The notes: a model not told the origin generated them from the letters alone. Numbered from the stretch's first letter, positions 52,607 to 61,958 are shown. The stretch is DNA of 64,000 nt from Fimbriimonadia bacterium (GCA_030427425.1 JAUICQ010000004.1:1-64000); one strand, 5' to 3'. Made by a program: numbers and translations.

Positions 52607-54385
52607 TTAAACAGTGTATGCTTCTTTACTAGATAATGTTTTACTTGCAGTCTGTTCATCGGCAGCTGGTTCATCAACTACTTCTTCATCTGTAATCTCT
52701 ACATCAGCTTCACCATGAGAAGCTTTTTTCAGGAGTACGCTGAGTCCGGCAACCGCTGCTAACCAAGCAATAACTACCACTACCACAACAGGGAAGAGAT
52801 AAGGTGCGATGATATCTATCGATTCTTTAGACGAAACTTTATAAGCAAAGATAGAAGTTAATCCTACTAGTATTGCAGAGCCAAGAGTTTTTCCGCCTCT
52901 GCCACCAATAACATCTACAGCGGCTTTTCCCTTCGATTTCAGTTCGTCGCTAAGTGGGATGTAAGCCATCTCCTTTGTGGAATCGAATAGAGAGTATTTT
53001 GTAGCCTTACTTAGCAGGTTTTGTGCAGATCCAACCCAGAATGCTAGTAACAATGGGGTTATGGAGAGCAATTCTACTAGATAACCAATGATATAGCTTT
53101 TATGGAATAAAACACTAGCAAAGAATATCATTGCTGTAACCGTAACTACTATGGGAGTAATGGAAGCAGCTGTTCTCCATTTGCAATGCCTGAGAATGTA
53201 TCCACCGGCTATAGTGAAGAATATAGTGAATATTCCTGTAAAGGTAGAGAAATTACCACGGAAGTAGCTAAATTCGTATTCTGTAGGGAATACCTTACTA
53301 GCTTGTGCTTTCCATACCACTTCTATTAAGTTAATAGACATTCCGTATGCAAGAACCAGCACAGTGATAAGTCCTAAATATTTCGAAGAAGCAATTAGTT
53401 TTAAGCTGTCTGCAAATCCAAGTTTAGCTTTCTTCTTCTTCGGTTTCTTTACCATACTAGGATCGTACAATTTAGGATCTGTCATGACCTTTGTATTTAC
53501 GTAGTGGTAAAGGTACATCATAGAGAACCCAAAGAATACAAATATCATTGTAATATAGTTTAAGTTGATAGCCCATCCTTCACTTACCGCTTGTTCGATG
53601 AGTATCTTTTTGCTTTTAACTAGCTCTAGTTGCTCAGGTGTAGCATCTGCTAATTTTACATTCAGGTATTTCCAGATAAAATCGGCATCTTTCTTTACGT
53701 AGTTAATAAAGGGAACTACGCTGGCTTCACCAATCGATCTTAATTTTTCTTGAGCAAAAGAGTGTGATTGGTTAGAAAAGAACTTAAGACAAGTACCAGA
53801 AGCAATTAGACCCAAGTTTGCTACTATACCAAAAAATGGATAAGCACGTTTTGCTTCTTTAATGGTAGTTATTTCGTTAGCAAACTGCCAGAAGAGCAAT
53901 GATACGGCTACGCTTCCCCATAATTCAGCCAGGATGAAGAATAGTGCTGTTGCCCAGTTTCCAAAAATCTCGAAGAAAGGTCGGAGTAGTGGTACCGTGT
54001 TACTAAGATTGGTGATGGTTTCTGCACTAGGCTGGATTGCACTTAGGTTAGGATAGAGTATCAATCCAAATGCACCAAAGAATAGTATAAACGGAGCAAT
54101 ACATGTGTAGAATACTTGCTTCTTCGTAAGTTTAATGTTTAGCTCTGCATACAGCATGAAAAATAGAATCGCTGCAGGCATAGTTCCAAACGTTTTTAGA
54201 AATGGTATAACACCAGCACCTATCTGGTTTATAACGAACGCGTCTTTGAGATCTCTAGCTATTGTATAGTTAAATAGCGCACAGAACATCATGAATGCCA
54301 TGGGTAGGAACTTTTTCAGTTCGTAGTTGTGTATAGGCCAGAAAATGGCTCTTAGTTTCGAAAATGTATGAGAGTCAGACTCCAT
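52607..54385 (-). CDS. tlc: ATP/ADP translocase (Tlc family), copy 2
   Basis: Second nucleotide carrier, 592 residues, colinear with copy 1 (FNYTIARDLKDAFVI, SLLFWQFANEITTIKEAKRA, IPLSDELKSKGKAAVDVIG). It differs mainly in loops and has about 20 more residues at an acidic C-terminus (DVEITDEEVVDEP). In organisms with several copies some have changed substrate (other NTPs, NAD or symport), so the two may not be redundant. It lies 414 bases upstream of copy 1 with a repeat insertion between them, so separate transcription is likely. Confidence 0.93.
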   Translation of the reverse strand: MESDSHTFSKLRAIFWPIHNYELKKFLPMAFMMFCALFNYTIARDLKDAFVINQIGAGVIPFLKTFGTMPAAILFFMLYAELNIKLTKKQVFYTCIAPFILFFGAFGLILYPNLSAIQPSAETITNLSNTVPLLRPFFEIFGNWATALFFILAELWGSVAVSLLFWQFANEITTIKEAKRAYPFFGIVANLGLIASGTCLKFFSNQSHSFAQEKLRSIGEASVVPFINYVKKDADFIWKYLNVKLADATPEQLELVKSKKILIEQAVSEGWAINLNYITMIFVFFGFSMMYLYHYVNTKVMTDPKLYDPSMVKKPKKKKAKLGFADSLKLIASSKYLGLITVLVLAYGMSINLIEVVWKAQASKVFPTEYEFSYFRGNFSTFTGIFTIFFTIAGGYILRHCKWRTAASITPIVVTVTAMIFFASVLFHKSYIIGYLVELLSITPLLLAFWVGSAQNLLSKATKYSLFDSTKEMAYIPLSDELKSKGKAAVDVIGGRGGKTLGSAILVGLTSIFAYKVSSKESIDIIAPYLFPVVVVVVIAWLAAVAGLSVLLKKASHGEADVEITDEEVVDEPAADEQTASKTLSSKEAYTV

Positions 54386-54605
54386 AAAATATGATCCTTT
54401 TTTTACTTGATATTAATAAATTATTTGATTTAATTAATTAAACTGGTTTAGCTTAAATCATCATTAAATAACTTATTTGCAAATTTATTTTACCACAAAA
54501 TGCTTTATAATTGCATTAAGAGGCGTGTAATACTATGCCGTTTGTGTACAAATTTTATTGATAATAGTGAATAGAATGGACTTGTTTATGTAAACTCTAT
54601 CCATA

Positions 54606-55202
54606 ATGAGTGCAAAAATATTTAGCACAGTGGATGTAGAAATACCCATCTTATCCAATTCCGGACTTAAGTTAAAGCCGGTTACGCTTGAGGATAGTAC
54701 AGCATACTATCATTTTATCAAAAAGAATCAGGAATACTTAATGGAATGGATAGATTCCATAAACTACTCATTTACAGAAGAACACGCAAAAAAAGAGATT
54801 AGTAAAGTATTGTTGCAAAAAGGCAGGGGGACTGAAATGAAGTACTTGCTTTGGAAATTTTCCGATGTTATAGGATTTTTGAAATTTAGAATCAATCCAG
54901 AAGTTGATGCTGGATTCGCTACCTTTAGTTATGTATTGGGTAGGAGCAACACTTCACAAGAACTGTTTTTAAGTACGTGTAGAAAGAGCATTGGACTATT
55001 CTTTAGGAGCGGACCTATCGATTGCTTATCTGTAGAAGTTACAGCAGGTAATACGAATGCTAGCGTTATACCAAAAAAATTGGGATTGAAGTATATAGGT
55101 AAATCTATAGCTTCACAAGAACTGCATGGTAAGAAAGTAGACAAAGATATTTATATTATCTCTCGGCGTGGCTGGGTTCAAAGGTACGGATTAGAAGTGT
55201 AG
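54606..55202 (+). CDS. GNAT acetyltransferase (RimJ/RimL-like)
   Basis: A 198-residue N-acetyltransferase. N-terminal LKLKPVTLEDSTAYYHFI and the acetyl-CoA region ending GNTNASVIPKKLGLKYIG match the ribosomal-protein-alanine acetyltransferase branch. Targets are unknown; RimL acts on ribosomal protein L7/L12, others on toxins or antibiotics. The central segment looks more diverged than usual (few glycine residues of the Q/RxxGxG/A motif are clear). It precedes a membrane protein gene by 19 bases. Confidence 0.78.
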   Translation: MSAKIFSTVDVEIPILSNSGLKLKPVTLEDSTAYYHFIKKNQEYLMEWIDSINYSFTEEHAKKEISKVLLQKGRGTEMKYLLWKFSDVIGFLKFRINPEVDAGFATFSYVLGRSNTSQELFLSTCRKSIGLFFRSGPIDCLSVEVTAGNTNASVIPKKLGLKYIGKSIASQELHGKKVDKDIYIISRRGWVQRYGLEV

Positions 55203-55221
55203 AGTAAACTAAAATTAGTTT

Positions 55222-55731
55222 ATGGATATCTCTTTCTTAAAAAGTATCCCGCTCTGGGTTTTTTTTATTCTTTTTTATATATTAGTAATAGGTTATAGTT
55301 CTACCAAACCTCGTGACATATCTTTTTCCCGATTATTTGTTATCCCTTTATTTATGTTATTAGGACTAATATTGAAGATTCATCATATCGGGATTAGTGC
55401 ACAACTAGTATATTATCATCTTCTCCCGATGTTATTAGGTAGTTACATAGGATACTATTACTTATTTAGTAAGCCTAGGGATATCGATACTGAGAATAAA
55501 ATATTAAAATATGATGGTGAATACCTGCTGTTTGGTCTGCTGCTAGTGGTATTTGGCATCAAATTTGTATTTGGATATCTAAAGGTTACTAGTCCTGGAT
55601 TTTTTGGAATGTACTACTGGGTTGAGAATATGGTATTCGGTTTAATTTCTGGAATTTTTTTTGGTAGATTTGCAAAAAGCATCTCTTTTTACTATAGCAA
55701 TCAGAAAGAGGATAGTAGGAAAGAGTCTTAA
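55222..55731 (+). CDS. Membrane protein with N-terminal GYSSTKPR-type motif
   Basis: A 169-residue protein with five hydrophobic helices (about 9-25, 38-55, 65-82, 98-118 and 128-146). It contains YSSTKPRDISFSR after the first helix and a near repeat, LFSKPRDID, after the third. This resembles an uncharacterised family of small bacterial membrane proteins. No function is known to me. It follows the acetyltransferase gene closely and is likely cotranscribed. Confidence 0.65.
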   Translation: MDISFLKSIPLWVFFILFYILVIGYSSTKPRDISFSRLFVIPLFMLLGLILKIHHIGISAQLVYYHLLPMLLGSYIGYYYLFSKPRDIDTENKILKYDGEYLLFGLLLVVFGIKFVFGYLKVTSPGFFGMYYWVENMVFGLISGIFFGRFAKSISFYYSNQKEDSRKES

Positions 55732-55815
55732 AAATCACAATTTCGCAATTATAATTATAAAGCAATCATATTTATTTTGTCTATATTTCCAAATATTAAA
55801 CTAAAGAGTAATATT

Positions 55816-56853
55816 ATGGATGCGATAATTAAAGGTGCGGCCGATTCGGGATTTACCATTGCTAAAATTGAAGAGAGAGAAGTTCCTAAAGGTTATGTTA
55901 AAGTTAATGTTCACTATGGTGCTATCTGTGGTACCGATCTACATATTTACCAGTGGGACGAATGGTCGGCATCTAGGATTAAGCCACCTAGAATTGTAGG
56001 GCACGAATTTTCTGGCATCATTGTTGATGTAGGCGAAGGGGTATCGAAAGAGCGTATAGGTGAGCGTGTTGCATCTGAATCGCATATTGTATGCGGCTGT
56101 TGTAAGCAGTGTTTGCAAGGAGATGGGCATGTGTGTACATCAACAAAAATATTGGGAATTGATATAGATGGTGGTTTTGCAAAGTACGCGATAATACCTT
56201 CTGATAATGCAAGAAGGCTTCCTGAATGTATAAGCTTGAAAACTGGGGGTATGTTAGATGCTGTTGGGAATGGTGTGCATACCTGCATGAGTTCAGATCT
56301 TGTTGGCAAGAGTGTTCTGATAACAGGGTTGGGTCCAATCGGGCTCTTTTCTGTGTCTATTGCAAAGGCATTAGGGGCGAGGAGAGTAGTGGGTTTAGAG
56401 GTGAGTAAGTACCGTACACATCTGGCTGAAGTCTCTGGGATAGATATGGTCGTGAATCCGATTACCGATAATGTAGATGCTTTATTAAGACAGGCTGAAC
56501 CCGAAGGTTTCGATGTTTGTTTAGAAATGTCTGGTAGAAGAGAGTCGTTAGGTTTAATCACGGATTATTGTAGAGCAGGTGGCGATATCCGATTGTTGGG
56601 ATTATATCCAGATAATACTCAGTGCATAAATATAAATAAGTGGATCTTTCAAGGTTACGATGTTAAGTGTATTGTAGGTAGAAGGTTATGGGACACTTGG
56701 GATAAGATGCTCTGGCTGTTTGAGGATAAAGGCTTGAATTTAGACAACCTAATTACACATGAGTATGGTTATCAGGATTATGACGAAGCTATGGAGATAT
56801 TGGGGAATGCTGCTGCAGGAAAAATAGTATTAAATTTTGAAGATGCTGCATAA
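55816..56853 (+). CDS. Zinc-dependent threonine 3-dehydrogenase-like enzyme
   Basis: Medium-chain dehydrogenase. Catalytic zinc ligands C38, H63 and E64 (GAICGTDLHIY, VGHEFSG); structural-zinc cysteines in CGCCKQC and HVC; NAD-binding GLGPIGLFSV. GTDLHIYQWDEW is the hallmark of threonine 3-dehydrogenase, which makes 2-amino-3-ketobutyrate. I start at ATG 55816 (345 residues); a TTG at 55777 would add 13 residues. The partner ligase (Kbl) is not in the window, so the product's fate is unknown. Convergent with rpsR through a bidirectional hairpin. Confidence 0.88.
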   Translation: MDAIIKGAADSGFTIAKIEEREVPKGYVKVNVHYGAICGTDLHIYQWDEWSASRIKPPRIVGHEFSGIIVDVGEGVSKERIGERVASESHIVCGCCKQCLQGDGHVCTSTKILGIDIDGGFAKYAIIPSDNARRLPECISLKTGGMLDAVGNGVHTCMSSDLVGKSVLITGLGPIGLFSVSIAKALGARRVVGLEVSKYRTHLAEVSGIDMVVNPITDNVDALLRQAEPEGFDVCLEMSGRRESLGLITDYCRAGGDIRLLGLYPDNTQCININKWIFQGYDVKCIVGRRLWDTWDKMLWLFEDKGLNLDNLITHEYGYQDYDEAMEILGNAAAGKIVLNFEDAA

Positions 56854-56857
56854 ATAA

Positions 56858-56884
56858 AAAGTCGTACTAATTTAGTACGACTTT
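56858..56884. terminator. Bidirectional terminator between tdh-like gene and rpsR
   Basis: aaagtcgtacta (56858-56869) pairs with tagtacgacttt (56873-56884) over a 3-base loop, flanked by A on the left and T-containing sequence on the right. It serves both convergent genes. Confidence 0.8.
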
Positions 56885-56906
56885 GGGAAAATTAATGAAG
56901 AATAGA

Positions 56907-57335
56907 TTAATTCTTATCTTCTTCTCTTTGAACAGGTCTTGCTTGTCTATCTCTAGGTTTGTACTGTCTAGGATAGAATCTATCGGAAAGAGGTTCGGAT
57001 GGAATAAACGGAAGTAAAGCCATCTCTCTTGCTCTTTTAACTGCTCTTGTTACCATTCTTTGTTGGTGCGCAGTATTGCCAGATTGTCTTGCAGGAACCA
57101 GTTTGCCAAATTCATTTAAGAATTTTTTTAACAATGGAATGTCTTTGTAATCTACATTCTTAATTTTTTGTATAGTAAGGTAACTAGTTTTTTTTCTTCT
57201 TTTAGATCTTACTTTAATTTCTGGTGGTAGACCTTGCATGATACCCGATTCGTTATCAGTAGCTGCTACACTCTTTTCAAATGTATCGGGCTTTTGGGGT
57301 ATGCTACTGTTGCTAGATGTAATTTCATTACTCAT
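56907..57335 (-). CDS. rpsR: Ribosomal protein S18 with long extensions
   Basis: 30S subunit protein. The S18 core is residues about 43-113 ([25 protein letters not shown], then [20 protein letters not shown]). At 142 residues it is nearly twice the normal length: an N-terminal extension of about 42 polar residues and a C-terminal tail of about 28 basic and acidic residues. rpsF and rplI, the usual neighbours, are absent. Confidence 0.95.
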   Translation of the reverse strand: MSNEITSSNSSIPQKPDTFEKSVAATDNESGIMQGLPPEIKVRSKRRKKTSYLTIQKIKNVDYKDIPLLKKFLNEFGKLVPARQSGNTAHQQRMVTRAVKRAREMALLPFIPSEPLSDRFYPRQYKPRDRQARPVQREEDKN

Positions 57336-57388
57336 ATCATCTATTTTACCAAAAGATTAAATTTTTTGCAAAGGAGTGTGTAGCATTG

Positions 57389-58372
57389 ATGGAAAAAAGT
57401 ACAATATTTTTAATGTTTCCTGGCCAGGGGAGTTATTATCCTGGTATGGCAAAGTATTTATTGAGTAGATATCCTCTTGCAAGAAAACATTTTGAAAGAG
57501 TTCAGTATCTTACTGGAATAGATGTTCACTTTTTATGTACCGATTGTACAAAAATACAGTTGCAAAACACAATAGAATCACAGCTTGCCATTTTTACAAC
57601 TAGTGCTGCGTGTTGGGACATGCTGGTAGGAGAGGTTCCAAATATATTAAGAAAAAAAATGAGCATGGCTGGTCATAGTTTAGGTGAATACGCTATGTTA
57701 TATGCTTCAGGTGTATTAGGATTTGATGAAGCAACAAAGGCTGTATATATACGTTCTAAGCTAATGGACAAAATATGTAAAAAGTATTCAGGTGCCATGC
57801 TAGCCGTTTTTAATGTACCGCTAGAAATACTTGAAGAGCTTTGCAGTAAAATTCCTCTCCAATATTTTGTTGGAATTGCTAATGATAACTACCCTGGCCA
57901 GATTGTAGTATCGGGATTAAACGATGGATTACGCAAGTTGCAGGCGTTATTGCAAGAGACCTCTCCTAAAGCTAAGACTATTGCATTAGATGTGGATGGT
58001 CCGTTCCATTCATATATTTTAGGTTCTATTCAGGGTAGGTTTAAGGAGAGTTTGGAAGAGTATAAATGGCAGGTGGGTCATGAAAATATTTCTCTGTTTT
58101 CGAACGTAACTGGAGAAATAGTAAATAAACATTCTCCTTGTGCGTGGAAAATGCTTCTTACGGAAAATTTAACGAGCAGGGTTAAGTGGAGGGATATCAT
58201 GTATAAATCATTGCAGTTTCCATTAGATTATGCAATTGAATGCTCTACAACAAATCTTCTAACTAAAATCTTCAATAAATTTTCTAACGAAGTTCCAGTA
58301 TATAATTTCTCAGATATAGAATCTTTCGATAATCTTATACTAAACTTAAAACGTGTTAAACTTTCAAGATGA
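57389..58372 (+). CDS. fabD: Malonyl-CoA:ACP transacylase FabD
   Basis: Loads malonyl groups onto acyl carrier protein for fatty-acid synthesis. Motifs: FPGQGSYYPGM, the nucleophile S97 in GHSLGEYA and H207 in GPFHS. ATG 57389 follows AAGGAG by 12 bases; a TTG three bases earlier is the alternative. 327 residues, slightly long. It overlaps fabG by 20 bases, the common fabD-fabG pair; acpP does not follow. Confidence 0.95.
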   Translation: MEKSTIFLMFPGQGSYYPGMAKYLLSRYPLARKHFERVQYLTGIDVHFLCTDCTKIQLQNTIESQLAIFTTSAACWDMLVGEVPNILRKKMSMAGHSLGEYAMLYASGVLGFDEATKAVYIRSKLMDKICKKYSGAMLAVFNVPLEILEELCSKIPLQYFVGIANDNYPGQIVVSGLNDGLRKLQALLQETSPKAKTIALDVDGPFHSYILGSIQGRFKESLEEYKWQVGHENISLFSNVTGEIVNKHSPCAWKMLLTENLTSRVKWRDIMYKSLQFPLDYAIECSTTNLLTKIFNKFSNEVPVYNFSDIESFDNLILNLKRVKLSR

Positions 58373-59102
58373 TATTGTAATTGTTACCGGAGCTAGCAGA
58401 GGTATTGGTCGGGCTGCTGCTGAAAAGTTTGTTCAGTTGGGCGCAAAAGTAGCTTGTTTATCCAGTAATGAAAATAGTTTGCTTAGTTCTGTTGATGAAA
58501 TGAATCGTCATTCAAGCTATTCAGGAAGGGCTTTCCCCTACGTGTGTGATGTTTCTAAAGGTGAGATAATTACGGATGTTTTTGATAACATTGTTCAGGA
58601 AATCGGGATTCCAACAGTTCTCATTAATAATGCGGGCATTGTAGAAAGCACCCTGATATCCAGGATTACGGAATGTGAATGGGACAGGGTTTTAGATGTT
58701 AACTTAAAAGGTGTTTTTAGGTGTACGAAACAAGCATTAAAGCATATGTATAAAAACCGATACGGAAGGATAGTAAATATCAGTAGTGTGATTGGTTTAT
58801 GTGGTGGAGTAGGACTGTCACATTATGCTGCAAGCAAGAGTGGGGTGCATGGTTTTACGATGAGTGTAGCCAAAGAGTATGGTAGCAAAGGTATTACATG
58901 CAATGTGGTAGCTCCGGGTTATATAGATACGGATATGAGTAGTGGCATAAGTGAAGATAGAAAGAGAGAGATAATTTCTATGTGTGCAGTGCCAAGAATG
59001 GGTGTGACTGATGACGTAGTTCCAGCGATTCTGTTTCTTGCATCAAGGGAATCTGGATATATTACAGGTAGTGTTTTAAATGTAGATGGTGGTTTTATTT
59101 AG
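58353..59102 (+). CDS. fabG: 3-oxoacyl-ACP reductase FabG
   Basis: Short-chain dehydrogenase that reduces 3-ketoacyl-ACP with NADPH. Cofactor motif TGASRGIGR, NNAG, and catalytic S145, Y158 and K162 (YAASK). Ends with the family's ITGSVLNVDGG. The start is GTG at 58353 inside the fabD reading frame; no in-frame ATG lies close by. 249 residues, normal. Confidence 0.95.
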   Translation: MLNFQDDIVIVTGASRGIGRAAAEKFVQLGAKVACLSSNENSLLSSVDEMNRHSSYSGRAFPYVCDVSKGEIITDVFDNIVQEIGIPTVLINNAGIVESTLISRITECEWDRVLDVNLKGVFRCTKQALKHMYKNRYGRIVNISSVIGLCGGVGLSHYAASKSGVHGFTMSVAKEYGSKGITCNVVAPGYIDTDMSSGISEDRKREIISMCAVPRMGVTDDVVPAILFLASRESGYITGSVLNVDGGFI

Positions 59103-59134
59103 CTAATTTAAACCCTAACGTTAAATTAGCTAAA
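59098..59134. terminator. Bidirectional hairpin behind fabG
   Basis: tttagctaatttaa (59098-59111) is the exact reverse complement of 59121-59134, with a 9-base loop. It starts within the fabG stop region and ends 13 bases before the convergent gene's stop codon. Confidence 0.75.
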
Positions 59135-59146
59135 TAAATTAAGAAA

Positions 59147-59458
59147 TTAGCTTTTATGATTGGAATATAGATAGCTTTTTTGTATAATGTCTGATTCATC
59201 TAAAAGTGCTTGAGCGATCTGTTCACTATCAATTTTATACATTCTATTCTGGATTTTTGTTTTTAATTCATATATAAGGTCTTCTCTATCTGGAGTACCT
59301 AATACTCTATTAACAATATGCTCTACGAGCTCTTCTTCAGTATCTATATGTGCTAGAGCATCAACATAACTTTGTTCTGATACTTCTTGTTGGCTACTAT
59401 TTAGCTTTTTATCTTCTGTTAAAATTTGCTTGTTATCTAACTTATCTTGTAATTTCAC
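59147..59458 (-). CDS. FlgM-like (anti-sigma-28-type) small protein
   Basis: A 103-residue, very polar, probably partly disordered protein. The C-terminal half, REDLIYELKTKIQNRMYKID then SEQIAQALLDES, resembles the sigma-28-binding helices of FlgM (pattern: lK..I..G.Y.vd...IA..ll). FlgM holds back flagellar late genes by binding FliA. No flagellar or fliA genes are in the window, and the usual glycine of the motif is a methionine here, so the match is suggestive only. Convergent with fabG. Confidence 0.45.
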   Translation of the reverse strand: MKLQDKLDNKQILTEDKKLNSSQQEVSEQSYVDALAHIDTEEELVEHIVNRVLGTPDREDLIYELKTKIQNRMYKIDSEQIAQALLDESDIIQKSYLYSNHKS

Positions 59459-59728
59459 TTATCGCTCCAAATATAAATTTACTTCTTGTAGCACGTGGTG
59501 TGTATTAATGTAACTCTATCTCTGTATTTCTACAACTATTATCAATAATCCTTTTTGTGCTTACAAATTTATTATACGCTCCTATTTAAATGAAAACCGG
59601 GAAATATGCCCTAATAGTCCTAGTAAAAAAATGAACAATTTTTTTGTGATACTATATGCCCAATAAAACGTTTAAAAATATTATTTAAATTGTATAATTA
59701 ACAATCACCCCGGTAATATATCTATGTT

Positions 59729-60607
59729 ATGCTTCAACTACCTGCAGAAAATTTAGGAACAAAATTAAAAAACAGATTAGGTAAAGGTTGTATCCTTCTC
59801 CCGGGCGTATATGATGCAATAAGTGCGTTAACTGCAAAGAAGTGTGGTGCTGAAGCATTATACATATCTGGAGCAGGTGTGACCAATTCTCGATTAGCTG
59901 TGCCAGATATTGCGCTACTTACTGTTTCGGAATTAGCAGATTCTGCCAATAATATAGTGAATATTACTCAGTTGCCTGCCATATCGGATGCTGATACTGG
60001 TTTTGGAGAAGCATTGAATGTTAAACGCACTGTTCATATGCTAGAAAATTCAGGTTTAGCCGGAATCCATCTGGAAGATCAGGTGAGCCCGAAAAGATGT
60101 GGTCATTTAGATGGTAAAGCAATTATACCTAAAGAACATATGGTGCAAAAAATACATGCAGCATGTGAATCTCGTAGGAATCCAGATTTTATGATAGTGG
60201 CCAGAACAGATGCAAGAAGTGTGGAAGGCATAGATGCTGCAATTCATCGAGCTAATCTCTATGTTCAAAATGGCGCTGATATGATATTCCCAGAAGGACT
60301 CTATTCGGAAGATGAATTTAAAATGTTTAGAGATGCTGTAAAAGCCCCTTTAATGGCGAATATGACGGAATTTGGAAAAACTCCCATTATCAGTAAAGAT
60401 TCGTTTGAAAAAATGGGTTATGAAGTAGTTATATTTCCAATGACTGCGTTCCGTATGATGCTACAAGCTCTAGTAACAACTTACGAAGAGTTGCTATCCA
60501 AGGGTACTCAGCAAGATATTCTGGATAAAATGCAGACTAGAAAGCAATTATACGAGATCTTGGAATATGCTAAATATACTGAATTGGATACGAATTGGTT
60601 GGAGTAG
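59729..60607 (+). CDS. prpB: 2-methylisocitrate lyase PrpB
   Basis: Cleaves 2-methylisocitrate to pyruvate and succinate in the methylcitrate cycle. The catalytic loop KRCGH has its cysteine at C124; other family stretches are ISGAGVTNS, DADTGFGEALNV and IVARTDAR. 292 residues, the usual length for PrpB and shorter than isocitrate lyase. It overlaps the upstream extension of the next frame and lies 127 bases before prpC. A weak -10 (TATAAT, about 59693) lies ahead. Confidence 0.92.
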   Translation: MLQLPAENLGTKLKNRLGKGCILLPGVYDAISALTAKKCGAEALYISGAGVTNSRLAVPDIALLTVSELADSANNIVNITQLPAISDADTGFGEALNVKRTVHMLENSGLAGIHLEDQVSPKRCGHLDGKAIIPKEHMVQKIHAACESRRNPDFMIVARTDARSVEGIDAAIHRANLYVQNGADMIFPEGLYSEDEFKMFRDAVKAPLMANMTEFGKTPIISKDSFEKMGYEVVIFPMTAFRMMLQALVTTYEELLSKGTQQDILDKMQTRKQLYEILEYAKYTELDTNWLE

Positions 60608-60734
60608 AGCACGTTTATCAATAGAACTATTACCAGAAATTATAGGTTGTCTCTTCACAAAACCTATAGTTAGGCCTATAATTATTGTAATAATATTACA
60701 TTTTAGTGCATTTCAAATCGATGCGAGGAGTAGA

Positions 60735-61880
60735 ATGAGCAATACAGCAGCACACCCAGATTATAAGCCAGGTTTAGAAGGCGTTATTGGTGGATTAACA
60801 TCAATCAGTGAAATTAACAGTGATACAAGCAGTTTAATTTACCGCGGTATTAATGTACACGAGCTTGCAGAGCATGCAAGTTTTGAAGAGACTTGTTATC
60901 TTCTTATTAAAAACAAGTTACCTAATACAGAGGAATTAAAAGAATTTAAAAAGTTACTAGCTTCAGAATATGAAATTCCTTCTGAAATTTATGAGAGTTT
61001 AGAAAAATTGCCAAAGAATATCCATCCAATGGATCAGGTACGTGCAGCATTTTCTCTGCTAGCTTCTTTTGATAAAGATTACGATAAGCACGATCATGAT
61101 GCTAACGTAAGAAAAGCTATCCGTATTATTGCAAAGGCCGGTACTATCGTGGCTAACGGATATAGAATTTTACAGGGTAAGAAACCAATCCGTGCAAATC
61201 CTCATCTTTCTATAGCTGGGAATTTCCTTTATATTTTAAATGATGGGAAAGAGAGTGATGCAAGAACAGAAAAATTATTCGATTCCTCTCTCACACTTTA
61301 TGCTGAACATGGATACAATGCCTCTACTTTTGCTTGTAGGGTAACCGTAGCTACTTTAAGTGATATCTATAGCGGTATTGTAACAGGGATAGGCACGTTG
61401 AAGGGTCCGTTACATGGTGGGGCTAACGAAGAAGCAATGAAGATGCTCTTAGAGATTGAATCGCCAGAAAAAGCAGAGGCATGGATAAGAGATGCTCTTG
61501 CTAACAAGAAAAAAGTAATGGGTTTTGGTCATAGAGAGTATAAGAAAGGCGATAGTAGAGCCTTCTATCTTACCAAGATGGCTAAAGAGATTGGTAAAGA
61601 GCAGAATAACACCAAGTGGGGCGAAATAGCAGATACGCTTGAGAGAGTAATGAAGGAAGAGAAGGGTCTGTTCCCTAATGTAGACTTTCCTGCAGCTTAT
61701 GCTTATTATCTATTGGGTATACCTATCGAAATTTACACTCCGATTTTTGTAATGGCTAGAGTTTCAGGTTGGAGCGCCCATGCTATTGAACAATTAGATA
61801 ATAATAGGCTCATTAGACCAAAGTGTATTTATACAGGTGATAAAACAGTAGAATTCGAACCTGTTTCGATGAGAAAATAA
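60735..61880 (+). CDS. prpC: 2-methylcitrate synthase / citrate synthase
   Basis: Joins propionyl-CoA (or acetyl-CoA) to oxaloacetate. Active-site residues H227 (LHGGANEEA), H266 (GFGHREY) and D317 (VDFPAAYAY). I start at ATG 60735 with GGAG four bases ahead, giving 381 residues, the length of PrpC-type synthases; the open frame reaches back to 60567 but that part overlaps prpB and is not conserved. Next to prpB, methylcitrate use is the first guess; such enzymes often act as citrate synthase too. prpD and acnB are not seen. Confidence 0.9.
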   Translation: MSNTAAHPDYKPGLEGVIGGLTSISEINSDTSSLIYRGINVHELAEHASFEETCYLLIKNKLPNTEELKEFKKLLASEYEIPSEIYESLEKLPKNIHPMDQVRAAFSLLASFDKDYDKHDHDANVRKAIRIIAKAGTIVANGYRILQGKKPIRANPHLSIAGNFLYILNDGKESDARTEKLFDSSLTLYAEHGYNASTFACRVTVATLSDIYSGIVTGIGTLKGPLHGGANEEAMKMLLEIESPEKAEAWIRDALANKKKVMGFGHREYKKGDSRAFYLTKMAKEIGKEQNNTKWGEIADTLERVMKEEKGLFPNVDFPAAYAYYLLGIPIEIYTPIFVMARVSGWSAHAIEQLDNNRLIRPKCIYTGDKTVEFEPVSMRK

Positions 61881-61896
61881 TAGTTATTAAGAGTTA

Positions 61897-61958
61897 GTGT
61901 TGAAGCATATGTTTCGAGATGTTTGTGTTTTGAACCATATGCTTCAACACTTTTTTTT
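61897..61958 (+). terminator. Strong terminator behind prpC
   Basis: A 15-bp perfect stem, gtgttgaagcatatg (61897-61911) with 61936-61950, followed by eight T. The 24-base loop can itself pair (gtttc with gaac). The other bases to 62136 show nothing clear. Confidence 0.88.

Noticed and set aside
55947-56561. 204-residue minus-strand ORF inside the threonine-dehydrogenase-like gene
   Set aside because: Antisense to a clearly conserved zinc dehydrogenase and without its own motifs or ribosome site.
60567-60734. 56-residue N-terminal extension of the citrate synthase frame
   Set aside because: It overlaps the end of prpB, and the internal ATG at 60735 has a good ribosome site and gives the family length.
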